NCBI GenBank assembly: GCA_003577145.1
Contig: QEUP01000013.1
Span: forward strand, 145,001 to 209,000
Reading direction: 5' to 3'
Length of the DNA stretch: 64,000 nt
Source of the DNA: Acidobacteriota bacterium
GTDB taxonomy: Bacteria; Actinomycetota; Acidimicrobiia; Acidimicrobiales; Microtrichaceae
This document shows, one piece after another, positions 27,242 to 36,727 of the stretch; the first letter of the stretch is position 1; each line of letters begins with the position of its first letter. The notes under the pieces were generated by a model. The model ran no database searches. It saw only the letters and a list, made by a program, of their open reading frames with translations, and had not been told where the DNA came from. A program made the translations under genes and the position numbers.

Positions 27242-27618
27242 GCTCTTGCATCGAAATGTATGTACTGCCTGTTCCATCGAATGGTATGAGAACAGGTTTC
27301 AATCATCAAGGTCGAACTTGACCCGATCGGATCTTATCCGACCGGTCGGCGTTTCGACCAGCCACTTGACGCTGGTGATCCACGGGCTCGCGCGAGCAGC
27401 CCGCCACGCACCCCGAAGGCAGCGCAAGTCGAGCGACAGACCCGAGGTGATCGCTCTCGAACACCGCCGGCGCGAGGAATGCCCCTATTGTCAGCCCCGG
27501 ACGTTGCACACACTTCACCAGCACGAACAGATCAGGGTTGACCGCCAAGGGCGATCAGACCCGCTGGATTCGTGGCACGATTCGCCTGACACGCCACTAC
27601 GACAGGAGGTCAGCGCTC
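27242..27618. other. Intergenic region upstream of ribD and of a small membrane protein gene
   Basis: A 377-bp region between divergent genes. It must hold the ribD promoter. Next to the riboswitch are two imperfect direct repeats (catcgaaatgtatg from 27249 and catcgaatggtatg from 27275) and an inverted repeat CCTGTTC (27268-27274) / GAACAGG (27290-27296). Short open frames exist on both strands but none has family likeness or a good ribosome site. I see no RNA gene in the rest. Confidence 0.5.
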
Positions 27619-28002
27619 ATGGCTCTATCCCCGAAACAGGCTCGAACCGCCCTGATCGGCCTGAGGGCCGCGATCGGTGCGGGAGCATGGCTGGCACCGG
27701 AGAAGACGGCTCGCCTGTTCGGAATCAGCCTCGACGAGAACATCGCCGGACCGTTCCTGGGACGGCTGTTCGGAGCCCGTGACATCGCCATGGCGCTGAT
27801 GGTGTCTGCTGCCGAGCCCACAGAGCAGCGTCGCCAGCTGCGCGTCGGGATCGTGGTCGATTCGCTGGACGCGACCGCGGCGATCATCGCCGGTACGAAA
27901 GGTCGACTCACCAGGCGCAGCGCCGCCATGGCGGCAAGCGTGGCGCTGGTTGCCGCCGGACTCGGGGTCATGGCACAGATGGGGCAGGCCGAAGTCGAGT
28001 AG
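27619..28002 (+). CDS. Small multi-pass membrane protein (DUF4267-like)
   Basis: A 127-residue protein with three to four hydrophobic segments: ARTALIGLRAAIGAGAWLAP, FLGRLFGARDIAMALMVSAA, VGIVVDSLDATAAIIAG, and AAMAASVALVAAGLGVMA. The pattern with GISL, LGRLFGARD and a D between segments recalls DUF4267 proteins of unknown function. ATG 27619 has AGGAGGT 8 bases upstream. It converges on mogA with a 33-bp gap. Confidence 0.75.
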   Translation: MALSPKQARTALIGLRAAIGAGAWLAPEKTARLFGISLDENIAGPFLGRLFGARDIAMALMVSAAEPTEQRRQLRVGIVVDSLDATAAIIAGTKGRLTRRSAAMAASVALVAAGLGVMAQMGQAEVE

Positions 28003-28035
28003 CCACCAGCCGGTGCCAGTGGCGTCGAGCCGGTG

Positions 28036-28542
28036 TCAGCCGGTGGGGTGCTGAGTGGCCCGCCGTCCCATGAGATCGATGGCATGGGGGACCACGTCGA
28101 GGACCGCTTCGAGCATCTCGACTGCCCCGCTTTGGGAGCCCGGGGTGTTGACGACGAGGGCCAGACCCCGTGTCCCGGCCACTCCCCGCGACAGCCGGCC
28201 CAGGGCATTGGCCGCCCGCATCGCCTCGGCGAGGCCCGGCGCCTCCCTGTCGAGCACCCGTCGCGTGCCCTCCGGCGTCTGGTCGCGCGGGCCGAAACCG
28301 GTACCACCCGTCGTCACGATCAAACCGTTGAAGCCGTAGGCCATGTGGCTGAGAGCGCGGGCCACCGTCTCGGTCCCGTCGGCGACAACGCGGTGCTCGA
28401 CGACCTTGAAACCGGCCTCCTGCAGGCACTTGGTGAGTGCCGCCCCGCTTTCGTCCTCGCGGGTCCCCGCTACAACTCCATCGGACACCGTGAGGACCTT
28501 GGCAGACAGCACATCGCCCGCTCCCGTCGCGTTGTGGCTCAT
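28036..28542 (-). CDS. mogA: Molybdopterin adenylyltransferase (MogA/MoaB family)
   Basis: Adenylates molybdopterin before molybdenum insertion. The family core is present in 168 residues: KVLTVSDGVVAGTREDESG, IVTTGGTGFGPRDQTPEGT, and LVVNTPGSQSGAVEMLE. It starts at ATG 28542 in a TGATG overlap with the rsmB stop, so it is the tail gene of def-fmt-rsmB. No other molybdenum-cofactor gene is in the window, so MogA versus MoaB is uncertain. Confidence 0.9.
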   Translation of the reverse strand: MSHNATGAGDVLSAKVLTVSDGVVAGTREDESGAALTKCLQEAGFKVVEHRVVADGTETVARALSHMAYGFNGLIVTTGGTGFGPRDQTPEGTRRVLDREAPGLAEAMRAANALGRLSRGVAGTRGLALVVNTPGSQSGAVEMLEAVLDVVPHAIDLMGRRATQHPTG

Positions 28543-29765
28543 CAGCTCCTCCGAACCGCCGAAGTGTCGAGGCTCGATGCTACCGAGCCGGTGCCAGGCG
28601 GTTCATGCCCCCGTACTCCCCCCGTGGCTTGGTATCGGAAGAGAGCCATACCTTGGGTCCCTGCTGCTTGAGGGAGCAGGATCGAGCCGCGCCCCCACGG
28701 TCTCCAGGGCTCTGCCGGTCCGTCGAGGGGAACGAGGCCGGTGTGCGTGCGGGCCAGGTGGTCATCGATCCCGAGCGATTCGGCCTTCGTCAAGGTGCAA
28801 ACGCTGTAGACGAGTGTCCCCCCTTGCCTCAGCAAGGTGATCGCCCGGTCGACGAGCTGCTGCTGCACGGCTACCAGCCGATCGACAGCCGGCGGATCGA
28901 TCCGCCAGCGGGCGTCGGGACGGCTCCCCAGGGTTCCGAGCCCTGTGCACGGGGCATCCACCAGGATCCTGTCGAAGCAGGCCCTGGCGAACGGTGGGCA
29001 TGCGCCGTCGCCGTTCACAACGAGAAGTCCGGCGTCCAGCCGCCGCGAGTTGCCCTGCAGCTGCCTGGCGCGGGACGTGTGGAGCTCGTTGGCGACGACG
29101 GTTGCGCCACCTCGTGCCATCCAGCTGGCCTTGCCGCCCGGTGCTGCGCACATGTCCAGGACGCGCTCGTGAGGTCGACACCCGACGAGGTCGGCCACCC
29201 AAGTCGAAGAGCGGTCCTGGATGTACCCGTCCGCCCTGACCGAAGCCTTCCCGGGCCGGTTCATCGCTTCGAGCGCGCGCCTTGCGCTCTCAGCCCCCAG
29301 ATCGCTGACAAGTCGATCGAGCACCCAGTCGGGATAGCTCAACCTCGTAGCGTCGTCGGGCCAGTTGACCGGCGCCTCCGAGACCCGCCGCAGCACTGCG
29401 TTCACCAGCCCGCGCGCCCGGCCGGGAGCGACCGCAACCGTCTCCGCAACAGCTGCATGAGCCGGTACCCGCATGAACTGCAGCTGGAATGCGCCCATCC
29501 GCAGGGTCGCTCGAACAGCTGGGTCGAGTTCACGCGTCACGAACCTCGCGATGAGGAAATCGCACGCTCTACGCATGCGGGTGACGCCGTAGACGATCTC
29601 GGTCGCGAACCTCCGGTCACGGACACTCAGATCGGTTCTGCTCAGTGCTGCCGCCAACGCGAGGTTCGCGTAGGCGCCATCGCGGTCCACCCGGAGCAGC
29701 ACGTCCCGGGCGACCGCGCGAGCATTCGGTGCCGTCGTGGCTTCACGCGACTTCACCTTCTTCAC
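28542..29765 (-). CDS. rsmB: 16S rRNA m5C967 methyltransferase
   Basis: Methylates C967 of 16S rRNA. The N-terminal NusB-like domain (about 15-140, ARAVARDVLLRVDRDGAYANLAL) precedes the SAM domain with VLDMCAAPGGKASWMA, LVDAPCTGLGTL (catalytic PC motif) and YSVCTLTKAE (second Cys). Length is 407 residues from GTG 29765, which overlaps the fmt stop by 4 bases; the longer upstream frame is fmt shadow. Confidence 0.95.
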   Translation of the reverse strand: MKKVKSREATTAPNARAVARDVLLRVDRDGAYANLALAAALSRTDLSVRDRRFATEIVYGVTRMRRACDFLIARFVTRELDPAVRATLRMGAFQLQFMRVPAHAAVAETVAVAPGRARGLVNAVLRRVSEAPVNWPDDATRLSYPDWVLDRLVSDLGAESARRALEAMNRPGKASVRADGYIQDRSSTWVADLVGCRPHERVLDMCAAPGGKASWMARGGATVVANELHTSRARQLQGNSRRLDAGLLVVNGDGACPPFARACFDRILVDAPCTGLGTLGSRPDARWRIDPPAVDRLVAVQQQLVDRAITLLRQGGTLVYSVCTLTKAESLGIDDHLARTHTGLVPLDGPAEPWRPWGRGSILLPQAAGTQGMALFRYQATGGVRGHEPPGTGSVASSLDTSAVRRS

Positions 29766-30646
29766 TGGCCGAACCGGTCGCCAGGCCCGGGTCGAGCGCC
29801 ATGGGCCCACGCGGTCGCCTCCATCCGCGACCTTCCCTCAGGTTGGACCTCCACCAGGCGCAGCGCACCAGAACCGCACCCCACCGTGACCCCGTCGGGC
29901 ACTCCCGGGCCGGCCCCGCCCGCGACCACCAGCGCGCGATGGATCTTGAAGCGCCGGCCGCGAAAGCTCGTCCACGCCCCCCCGACACGGATGACACGGT
30001 TCACCGTCTCAGCCGGCGCGCCCCAGTCGATATGGAGGTCCTCCGACCCGATCTTCTCCGCGTAGGTCACCGAGCCCGCTTGTGGCTGCGGCTCGGGGAT
30101 CCCTCTCGTGAGAGTCTGCAGCAGGAGCCGTGTGCCCAGTTCGCTCAGCCGGCTACGCAGCTCCTGTGCCGTCTCGGAGGTTCCGAGCTCGGTCTCGGCG
30201 CGGGCATAGATCGGACCGGTGTCTAGGCCTTCCTCGAGGGCCATGAGGTCGACCCCGACGCTCTGGTCGCCGGCAAGGATGGCTCGCTCCACGGGTGCGG
30301 CCCCCCGCCATCTGGGAAGGCGGGAGAAGTGGAGGTTGAGCATCGGCACCTCAGCCAGCACGTGCGGTTTGATGATGCGACCGTAGGCGACCACGATGCC
30401 CACCTCGGCGCCGCAGCCCAGCACGGCATCGACCTCCGCGGTCACCGGCAAGCCCAGTTCCAGCGCGGCGGCCTTGACGGGGCTCGCCTCGTCATGGCCG
30501 CGTCGGCTTCTCCTCTTGTCCGGCCGGGACACTACGAGGGGGATCTCGAAACCGGCTTCGTGCAGCGCCCGCAGCGGCCCAACGGCAAATCCCGGTGTCC
30601 CCAGGTAGGCGAGGCGCCGCGGATGCACGGGCGGAGGCGCTGTCAT
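29762..30646 (-). CDS. fmt: Methionyl-tRNA formyltransferase
   Basis: Formylates initiator Met-tRNA. The 294 residues have LAYLGTPGFAVGPL, the folate-binding block LNLHFSRLPRWRGAAPVERAI with the usual catalytic His and Arg, and GVDLMALEEGLDTGPI. The C-terminal OB domain (from about 205) begins near EDLHIDWGAPAETVNRVIR. ATG 30646 overlaps the def stop in TGATG and is preferred over TTG 30649. Confidence 0.96.
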   Translation of the reverse strand: MTAPPPVHPRRLAYLGTPGFAVGPLRALHEAGFEIPLVVSRPDKRRSRRGHDEASPVKAAALELGLPVTAEVDAVLGCGAEVGIVVAYGRIIKPHVLAEVPMLNLHFSRLPRWRGAAPVERAILAGDQSVGVDLMALEEGLDTGPIYARAETELGTSETAQELRSRLSELGTRLLLQTLTRGIPEPQPQAGSVTYAEKIGSEDLHIDWGAPAETVNRVIRVGGAWTSFRGRRFKIHRALVVAGGAGPGVPDGVTVGCGSGALRLVEVQPEGRSRMEATAWAHGARPGPGDRFGQ

Positions 30647-31188
30647 CAAGGCAGTGACAGGCCCGCGGCACCCTCGGCAGCGGGCGCCCTCTCGGTACCG
30701 CTCCCCAGCTTCATCTCCCGCAGCAGTCGCTTGGCATCGTCTCGCTGCTCCTCATCGAGGTGCTCGAGCAGGAGCACGCCGTCGAGGTGGTCGAGCTCGT
30801 GCTGCACTAGCCTCGCGAGTAGCTCATCGGCCTCGAAGGACACTTCGTTTCCATCGAGGTCCCTACCGGTGACGAAGATCTCCTTTGGTCGCACGATCTC
30901 GAAACTCACGCCTGGTATGGACAAGCAGCCCTCGTCGAAGGTCCACTCTCCCCGGCTCTCGCTCACGGCAGGGTTGATCAGGGTGCTCGGGCCCTCGCCC
31001 AGGTCGTACACGAAGAACCGCTTCTGCACCCCGACTTGTGGCGCCGCCAGGCCGACACCCGGGGCGTCATACATCGTCTGGAGCATGTCACGGGCGAGCT
31101 TGACCAGTCGTTCGTCGATGTCGGTCACCTCATGGGCAACCTGCCTGAGAACTGGGTCACCGACCATGCGAATGCCATAAGGGGACAT
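30646..31188 (-). CDS. def: Peptide deformylase
   Basis: Removes the formyl group from new proteins. All three motifs are clear: GVGLAAPQ, EGCLSIPG with the metal Cys, and QHELDHLDG with the two metal His and catalytic Glu. The 180 residues start at ATG 31188. TAGCCT lies 7 bases upstream and could be a -10 box for a leaderless start, but no matching -35 is evident. It leads def-fmt-rsmB-mogA. Confidence 0.96.
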   Translation of the reverse strand: MSPYGIRMVGDPVLRQVAHEVTDIDERLVKLARDMLQTMYDAPGVGLAAPQVGVQKRFFVYDLGEGPSTLINPAVSESRGEWTFDEGCLSIPGVSFEIVRPKEIFVTGRDLDGNEVSFEADELLARLVQHELDHLDGVLLLEHLDEEQRDDAKRLLREMKLGSGTERAPAAEGAAGLSLP

Positions 31189-31252
31189 ACTGCAAAGGCT
31201 ACCCTCACGGCTTCTTGTCCCATCAGCGCCCGAGGAGCAGGGTCGTCCTCCC

Positions 31253-31858
31253 ATGAACCACTACTTCAGCCGCCAGCCCACCGCTCCGTCGCACAGGCGC
31301 CGGGTCGAGATCTTCCTGCCCGACATCTCCCTCCAGCTGACGACGGACCGTGGCGTGTTCTCGCCCGGCAAGGTCGATGCCGGAACGAAGTTTCTCCTGT
31401 GCGAGGCGCCGAGACCCGACGCCGGTTGCACCGACCTGGTCGACCTGGGTTGCGGCTACGGCGCCATTGCGTGCGCTCTGGCCATGAGAGCGCCCGCAGC
31501 CACCGTCTGGGCGGTCGACGTCAACACGCGCGCACTCCAGTTGTGTCGTGAGAACGCCCAGGCGCTCGGTCTCGAAAACGTGATCGTTGCCGACCCCGGT
31601 CAGGTTCCGGCCGAGGCTCGCTTCGACCTCGTCTACTCCAACCCCCCGGTCAGGGTCGGCAAACCTGCACTTCAGGGCATCCTCAGCCGCTGGTTGGACC
31701 TCCTGCGTGAGGGCGGGCACGCCTACCTCGTGATCAACAAGCATCTCGGCGCCGACTCGCTGTCCCGCTGGCTGGCACAGCAGGGATGGCTTGCGAATCG
31801 CATTGGATCCCGCCAGGGGTACCGTCTGCTCGACGTCTCGCGGAGGAGTCCCGACTAG
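31253..31858 (+). CDS. RsmC-like class I methyltransferase
   Basis: SAM-dependent methyltransferase of 201 residues. LVDLGCGYGAIACALAMRAP is motif I, VWAVDVNTRALQLCREN is motif II, and YSNPPVRVGK is an NPP-type motif that fits methylation of a base amino group, as in RsmC (16S rRNA G1207). It lacks the N-terminal pseudo-domain of E. coli RsmC. The target is unproven. It is divergent from def and directly followed by a SpoU gene. Confidence 0.88.
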   Translation: MNHYFSRQPTAPSHRRRVEIFLPDISLQLTTDRGVFSPGKVDAGTKFLLCEAPRPDAGCTDLVDLGCGYGAIACALAMRAPAATVWAVDVNTRALQLCRENAQALGLENVIVADPGQVPAEARFDLVYSNPPVRVGKPALQGILSRWLDLLREGGHAYLVINKHLGADSLSRWLAQQGWLANRIGSRQGYRLLDVSRRSPD

Positions 31859-32392
31859 TTGCGAACGCTGGGCAGCACCGAGTTGAAGCGACTTCACCGC
31901 TCGTGGCGCCGGCGCACGCCGGGCAGGGTCGGTCTCATACTCGACGACGTCCAGAACCCCTTCAACGTCGGCGCCATCATCCGCACGGCAGCCGCCTTCC
32001 GGGTCGAAGACCTCTGGCTCGTGGGTTCGAGCGAGACGCCTGCTCACGAGAAGGTCCGCAAGACAGCACTCGGGTCCGAACGCTTCGTACCGTACCGGTC
32101 CGTCGATTCGATCGAACAGGCCATCAGCGAGGCCCGGGCTCGCGACTACCGCATCGTCGGACTGGAGCTAGCGGAGAGCTCGACTCCCATCCACCAGGCC
32201 GATCTCCCCGGCGACACAGCGCTCATAGCCGGCCACGAGGACCGCGGTATCAGCAGGAGAGCTCTGGCCGGCTGCGAGGAGGTCGTCTACATCCCCCAGC
32301 TCGGCAGGATCGGCTCCCTGAACGTCGCCGCGGCGGTTGCCATCGCCACCTACGAGCTCAGACGTCGCCGCTGGGCATCCGCAGAGGATTGA
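31859..32392 (+). CDS. TrmH/SpoU family RNA methyltransferase
   Basis: A short 177-residue SPOUT methyltransferase without the N-terminal substrate domain. The motifs are LILDDVQNPFNVGAIIRTAAAF, LIAGHEDRGIS, and VYIPQLGRIGSLNVAAAVAIATYEL. It begins with TTG directly after the TAG of the previous gene, with GGAGGAG 9 bases upstream. Co-transcription with the RsmC-like gene is likely. The tRNA or rRNA target is not known. Confidence 0.9.
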   Translation: MRTLGSTELKRLHRSWRRRTPGRVGLILDDVQNPFNVGAIIRTAAAFRVEDLWLVGSSETPAHEKVRKTALGSERFVPYRSVDSIEQAISEARARDYRIVGLELAESSTPIHQADLPGDTALIAGHEDRGISRRALAGCEEVVYIPQLGRIGSLNVAAAVAIATYELRRRRWASAED

Positions 32393-32453
32393 CCCGCGGG
32401 GAGGCGCTGCCCGACCTGGGATCCCCGCGCTCCCTCACCGAAGCGTGCGGCGG

Positions 32454-32559
32454 TGAAGTCCACCGACTCACAGTCTCAGGGGGTCTATCCAGCACCTCGC
32501 TGACACGCTGAGAGGCGATGGTGCTCATGAAGTCCACCGACTCACAGTCTCAGGGGGTC
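32454..32559. repeat. 32-bp perfect direct repeat at the priA 3' end
   Basis: A 32-base sequence beginning TGAAGTCCACCGACTCACAG and ending AGGGGGTC occurs at 32454-32485 and again at 32528-32559, 74 bases apart. The right copy covers the last codons and stop of priA; the left copy is non-coding. This looks like a short tandem duplication, or the product of slipped or microhomology repair. Confidence 0.85.
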
Positions 32560-34254
32560 GATCTGCAGCCGGAGGCGGCCGCTGGGTCGCGGTACCCCGG
32601 CCAGTGCGTCCAGCAACAAGCCCCTGTCCCGGGACCGGAGGAGGTAGCAACCGTCGGCGCGCGAACTGACCTCGATCCCCGCGACCGGCCTCATGGCCTG
32701 CACGAACGCCTGGCCTCCTTCGCCACCAACGAGGGCGATCGTGGCGAACGGCGGGTACCCCAGCACCCTTCTCCGCTCACGTTCGGCAGCCGACACACGA
32801 GTAGGGTCGGCGTGCAACGCGCCCAGGACGGTCTCGTGTCGTGGTAGGCGCGTCTGGATGAGGATCCGGCCATTGCTGTGACGTCCTCCCACCAGGCGCG
32901 CCGCTAGGACCACGAGGTTCATGGCCTGTTCGGCTGCCCGGTAGCGCGGCGCCAGCAGTTCCTGGTCGAAATCGAGAAACGCGACGGTGTCCGCCTGCTC
33001 GACCCTGTGCAGCACCGCCTCTGTGCCGACATGGATCCGCGACGCTCCCACTTCAGCGCTGCTGCCCGTCACCTCGACAACCAACTCGGAGGCGAGCGCC
33101 TCGAGTTCTTCGCGCGCACGCGTGACACCCACTCGGAGGTTCTTCAGTACCGTACTGCCGCAATCGAGACAGAGTGACGGTCGCTCGCTCCCGCAGCGTT
33201 TGCAGGCGAGCACCGCGTCCGCGACCAGCGCCATCGCAGAATCGCAGACGTCGCAGCGAACCAGGGACCCACAAGTACGGCAGGCGAGCAAGCGTGACCT
33301 GCCCTTGCGGTTGAGTACACAGACGACCCGCCTGTCGCTCCTCAGCACCTCGACCAGCCGCCGGGAGTAGAGGCCACCTACCGCCGGGTCCTCGCGACGG
33401 CGATCCACGACCTCCACGATGGGCCAGCCAGCCCGCTCCTCCGCCCTTGAGCGCCTCAGGACCGGCGCTATCTCCTGCGCTTCCAGACTCGGTGCGGGCG
33501 ACAACAGGACGCACGGGACACCGGCCCGGCGCGCTCGCTCTACTGCTACCTCCCTCGCGTTCCACGTCGGCGAGCCTTCGTTCTGTAGGGCCTCGTCGTG
33601 CTCGTCGACGACCACGATGGCGGCGAGGCGGTTCACCGGGGCAAATGCCGCCGCACGGGCGCCGACGACAGCAGTAGCGCCGGCGGCGGCCAACGCCCAG
33701 TCGCGAGGGACCAACGCTACGCTCGCTCCGGCGCGTCTGAGCCTCGTTGCGATACGACGCGCTTCGGCGAGACTCGGGGTGATCAGCAGCGCGTTCCCGC
33801 GGGACACCGCGGCCTGTATGAACGGGAAGGTGTCCGTAGCCGGCGGAGTCTGCACGACGGCCAGATCCGTGTCGAGGACCTCACGAGCGATCTCGTCGGT
33901 CGCCTCGGGAGGCGGATTGCGCCGGTGCGGCGGGGCCGGCAACTCGCTGACCGCCGTCTCGGGAGACGCTGTCTTCATGAAGGTCGCGGTCCGTCCGGCA
34001 AACCGCCACGCCGCCCACCGTGCCAAGTCCAGGATCTCGGCGGTGGGCCCGAGCCCCTTCACCTTGGTGATCGGCTTGAGATCGACCCCTGCTGTCGGAG
34101 TCACCTCATCGGCAACCACCCAGCCACCGACTCTCCTGCCATGCAGGCCGATCCGAACGATCGTGCCCACAGCCACGCGCTCGGCCATCGCCTGAGGTAC
34201 GAGGTAGTCGAACTCCTTGTCTATGGCCGCGACGTCCGGCAGGACCCGCACCAC
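32542..34254 (-). CDS. priA: PriA-like primosomal protein N', degenerate helicase
   Basis: PriA restarts stalled replication forks. This 570-residue protein keeps the N-terminal 3'-DNA-binding domain (VVRVLPDVAAIDKEFDYLVP) and eight zinc-cluster Cys (CRTCG, CDVC, CKRCG, CLDCG). The Walker A site is gone: VVQTPPATDTFPF stands where GxTGSGKT is expected. The Walker B region is VVDEHDEAL. Such ATPase-dead PriA proteins are usual in actinobacteria. GTG 34254 is a best guess; the frame is open back to 34362, inside metK. Confidence 0.92.
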   Translation of the reverse strand: MVRVLPDVAAIDKEFDYLVPQAMAERVAVGTIVRIGLHGRRVGGWVVADEVTPTAGVDLKPITKVKGLGPTAEILDLARWAAWRFAGRTATFMKTASPETAVSELPAPPHRRNPPPEATDEIAREVLDTDLAVVQTPPATDTFPFIQAAVSRGNALLITPSLAEARRIATRLRRAGASVALVPRDWALAAAGATAVVGARAAAFAPVNRLAAIVVVDEHDEALQNEGSPTWNAREVAVERARRAGVPCVLLSPAPSLEAQEIAPVLRRSRAEERAGWPIVEVVDRRREDPAVGGLYSRRLVEVLRSDRRVVCVLNRKGRSRLLACRTCGSLVRCDVCDSAMALVADAVLACKRCGSERPSLCLDCGSTVLKNLRVGVTRAREELEALASELVVEVTGSSAEVGASRIHVGTEAVLHRVEQADTVAFLDFDQELLAPRYRAAEQAMNLVVLAARLVGGRHSNGRILIQTRLPRHETVLGALHADPTRVSAAERERRRVLGYPPFATIALVGGEGGQAFVQAMRPVAGIEVSSRADGCYLLRSRDRGLLLDALAGVPRPSGRLRLQIDPLRL

Positions 34255-34310
34255 CCGAGATCGTCGGTTGCCCTCCGGGCGGGTTGACTGCGGCGTCGAG
34301 GCCCCTTGGC

Positions 34311-35504
34311 TCAGAGCCCCAGCGCCGATTTGAGGTCGTCGACCCGGTCGGTCCGTTCCCACGTGAAGGTGTCGCCCTCGCGACCGAAGTGGCCGTAAGC
34401 GGCTGTCGGTCGGAAGATCGGCTGTCGCAACTCGAGATCGCGCAGGATCGCACCCGGTCGGAGGTCGAATATCTCCCGCACGGCCTTTTCGATCTGGTCG
34501 GGGTCGACCCGCTCGGTACCGAATGTCTCGACCATGATCGACAACGGGTGTGCCACCCCGATCGCATACGCAACCTGGATCTCACACTTCTGGGAGGCGC
34601 CGGACGCCACCACGTTCTTCGCCACCCAACGCGCCGCGTAGGCGGCGGAGCGATCCACCTTTGAGGGATCCTTACCCGAAAAGGCACCACCGCCGTGACG
34701 GGCCATCCCACCGTAGGTGTCGACGATGATCTTGCGTCCGGTCAGCCCGGCGTCGCCTACCGGCCCGCCGATGACGAAACGACCGGTTGGGTTCACGAAC
34801 ACCTCGTAGTCGTCGTCACGGAACTCCTCGGGGATGACGGGCCGGATGACGTGCTCGATCAGGTCGGGGCGGATCTCGGCGTCGCGATCGACTCCGTCGT
34901 TGTGTTGGGTGGAGACCAGGACCGCCTTGAGCCGCACGGGCCGCCCGTCCTCGTAGTCGAAGGTGACCTGGGTCTTGGCGTCAGGGCGCAGGTACGGGAC
35001 CGTGCCTGCACGGCGCACCTCAGCGTGGCGCTCCGCCATCCGGTGAGCGAGCCAGATGGGCAGTGGCATGAGGACGGCGGTCTCGTCGGACGCGTAACCG
35101 AACATCATCCCCTGGTCGCCGGCGCCCTGCTTGTTGAGGATGTCCTCGCCAGAGGTACCGGTGCGGACCTCCTCGGAGTCGTCCACACCCTGGGCTATGT
35201 CGGGCGACTGCTCGTCGATGGACACCATCACCCCGCAGGTGTTCCCGTCGAAGCCGAAGGACTCGCGGTCGTAGCCGATCTCGCAGATCGTCCTCCTTGC
35301 CACTCCGGGGATGTCCACATATGCGTTGGTCGTGATCTCACCGGCTATGAGGCACAGCCCGGTGGTCACAAGGGTCTCGCAGGCGACCCGTGCCATTGGG
35401 TCCTGCTCGAGGATGGCGTCGAGTATCGAGTCGGAGATCTGGTCGGCCATCTTGTCGGGATGGCCCTCGCTGACAGACTCGGAGGTGAACGTCCAACTGC
35501 TCAC
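34311..35504 (-). CDS. metK: S-adenosylmethionine synthetase
   Basis: Makes SAM from methionine and ATP, feeding the four RNA methyltransferases in this window and many others. The 397 residues have [28 protein letters not shown] and [19 protein letters not shown]. It starts 13 bases after coaBC. The gap is too small for a SAM riboswitch. Confidence 0.98.
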   Translation of the reverse strand: MSSWTFTSESVSEGHPDKMADQISDSILDAILEQDPMARVACETLVTTGLCLIAGEITTNAYVDIPGVARRTICEIGYDRESFGFDGNTCGVMVSIDEQSPDIAQGVDDSEEVRTGTSGEDILNKQGAGDQGMMFGYASDETAVLMPLPIWLAHRMAERHAEVRRAGTVPYLRPDAKTQVTFDYEDGRPVRLKAVLVSTQHNDGVDRDAEIRPDLIEHVIRPVIPEEFRDDDYEVFVNPTGRFVIGGPVGDAGLTGRKIIVDTYGGMARHGGGAFSGKDPSKVDRSAAYAARWVAKNVVASGASQKCEIQVAYAIGVAHPLSIMVETFGTERVDPDQIEKAVREIFDLRPGAILRDLELRQPIFRPTAAYGHFGREGDTFTWERTDRVDDLKSALGL

Positions 35505-35517
35505 TGCGTGTGCTCCT

Positions 35518-36711
35518 CTATTGGTTTCCCGCCCGTGCCGCCATGATGGTGTCGAACACGGTCCGTGCGATTTCTCGTTTGCTGGTGTGCTCGGTCTCGA
35601 CGTGGGTCCCCTCGGCGGAAAGGATCACCACCTGGTTGGTGTCGTGCTCGAAGCCGACCCCCGGGACCGAGACATCGTTGGCGACGATGAAATCGGCCCC
35701 TTTCCGGTGAAGCTTCTCTGCAGCATTTGACCGGAGGTCGAATGTCTCCGCCGCGAAGCCCACGAGCGTCTGCCCCGGCTTCTTGCTCGACCCCAAGTTG
35801 GCGAGGATATCAGGCGTTGCCTCCAACTCGACAACCGGCACGCCGCGCTCTTTCTTGATCTTGTCCGCGGAGACGACCGCGGGACGGAAATCGGCCACCG
35901 CCGCTGCCATCACGATGACGTCACAACCTTCAGCGCGCTCGAGTACCGCCGCTTCCATCTCCGCGGCAGTCTCGACGGGGACGACCTCCATGGTCGGTTG
36001 TTCGGGAGGAGCCGCTGCGGTCACCAGTGTCACCTTGGCACCTCTCGAGACGGCCTCGCTCGCCAGGGCGAGGCCCTGGCGACCCGAAGAACGGTTCCCG
36101 ATGAACCGTACGGGGTCGATCGGCTCGCGCGTCCCACCTGCGGTCACGAGGACGTGAAGCCCTTCCATGTCCTTCGGCGCGAACAGGTCCGCTACGACCC
36201 GGACGATCGTCTCCGGTTCGGCAAGCCTGCCCTTGCCGACATCTCCACCGGCAAGGCGACCCTCCTCGGGCGGAACGATGGTGACACCCCGCTCGGCCAG
36301 CACCCTGAGGTTCTCCTGAACGGCCACGTGCTCCCACATCTCGGTGTGCATGGCCGGGCAGATGACGACCGGGGCTTCCGTGGCGATCAAGGCGGCACTG
36401 AGGAGGTCGTCGCTGAGGCCAATTCGGTAGGCGGCGATCAGCCTGGCAGTCGCCGGGGCAACGACAACCGCCTCAGCTGTTCGAGCGAGTCGCGTATGCG
36501 GTATCGGGTGCTCCTCGTCCCACAAGGAGGTCTCCGCTCGCTCCGAAGCCAGCGCATCGAAAGTCGTGCGGCCGACGAAGCGAAGTGCGCCCGCGGTGAG
36601 CACGGGGGTGACGTGCGCTCCTGCATCAACCAGGCGCCGGCAGACCTCGACTGCCTTGTAGGCGGCGATGCCGCCCGTTACGCCGAGGACGATCCGGCGA
36701 TCAGCCAGCAT
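35518..36711 (-). CDS. coaBC: Phosphopantothenoylcysteine decarboxylase/synthetase CoaBC
   Basis: Two steps of coenzyme A synthesis in one 397-residue protein. The N-terminal FMN decarboxylase (CoaC) has [14 protein letters not shown] and CPAMHTEMW. The CoaB synthetase has [23 protein letters not shown] and the KIKK motif. Two CoaC positions differ from the E. coli pattern: PAMH for PAMN, and AGGD for ACGD. As I recall, mycobacterial CoaBC show similar changes. ATG 36711 is 16 bases after rpoZ. Confidence 0.96.
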   Translation of the reverse strand: MLADRRIVLGVTGGIAAYKAVEVCRRLVDAGAHVTPVLTAGALRFVGRTTFDALASERAETSLWDEEHPIPHTRLARTAEAVVVAPATARLIAAYRIGLSDDLLSAALIATEAPVVICPAMHTEMWEHVAVQENLRVLAERGVTIVPPEEGRLAGGDVGKGRLAEPETIVRVVADLFAPKDMEGLHVLVTAGGTREPIDPVRFIGNRSSGRQGLALASEAVSRGAKVTLVTAAAPPEQPTMEVVPVETAAEMEAAVLERAEGCDVIVMAAAVADFRPAVVSADKIKKERGVPVVELEATPDILANLGSSKKPGQTLVGFAAETFDLRSNAAEKLHRKGADFIVANDVSVPGVGFEHDTNQVVILSAEGTHVETEHTSKREIARTVFDTIMAARAGNQ

Positions 36712-36727
36712 CGAGCGCGCCAGCGGC

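Noticed and set aside
27306-27548. 80-codon minus-strand ORF upstream of the riboswitch
   Set aside because: No likeness, no clear ribosome site, and it ends in the likely promoter region.
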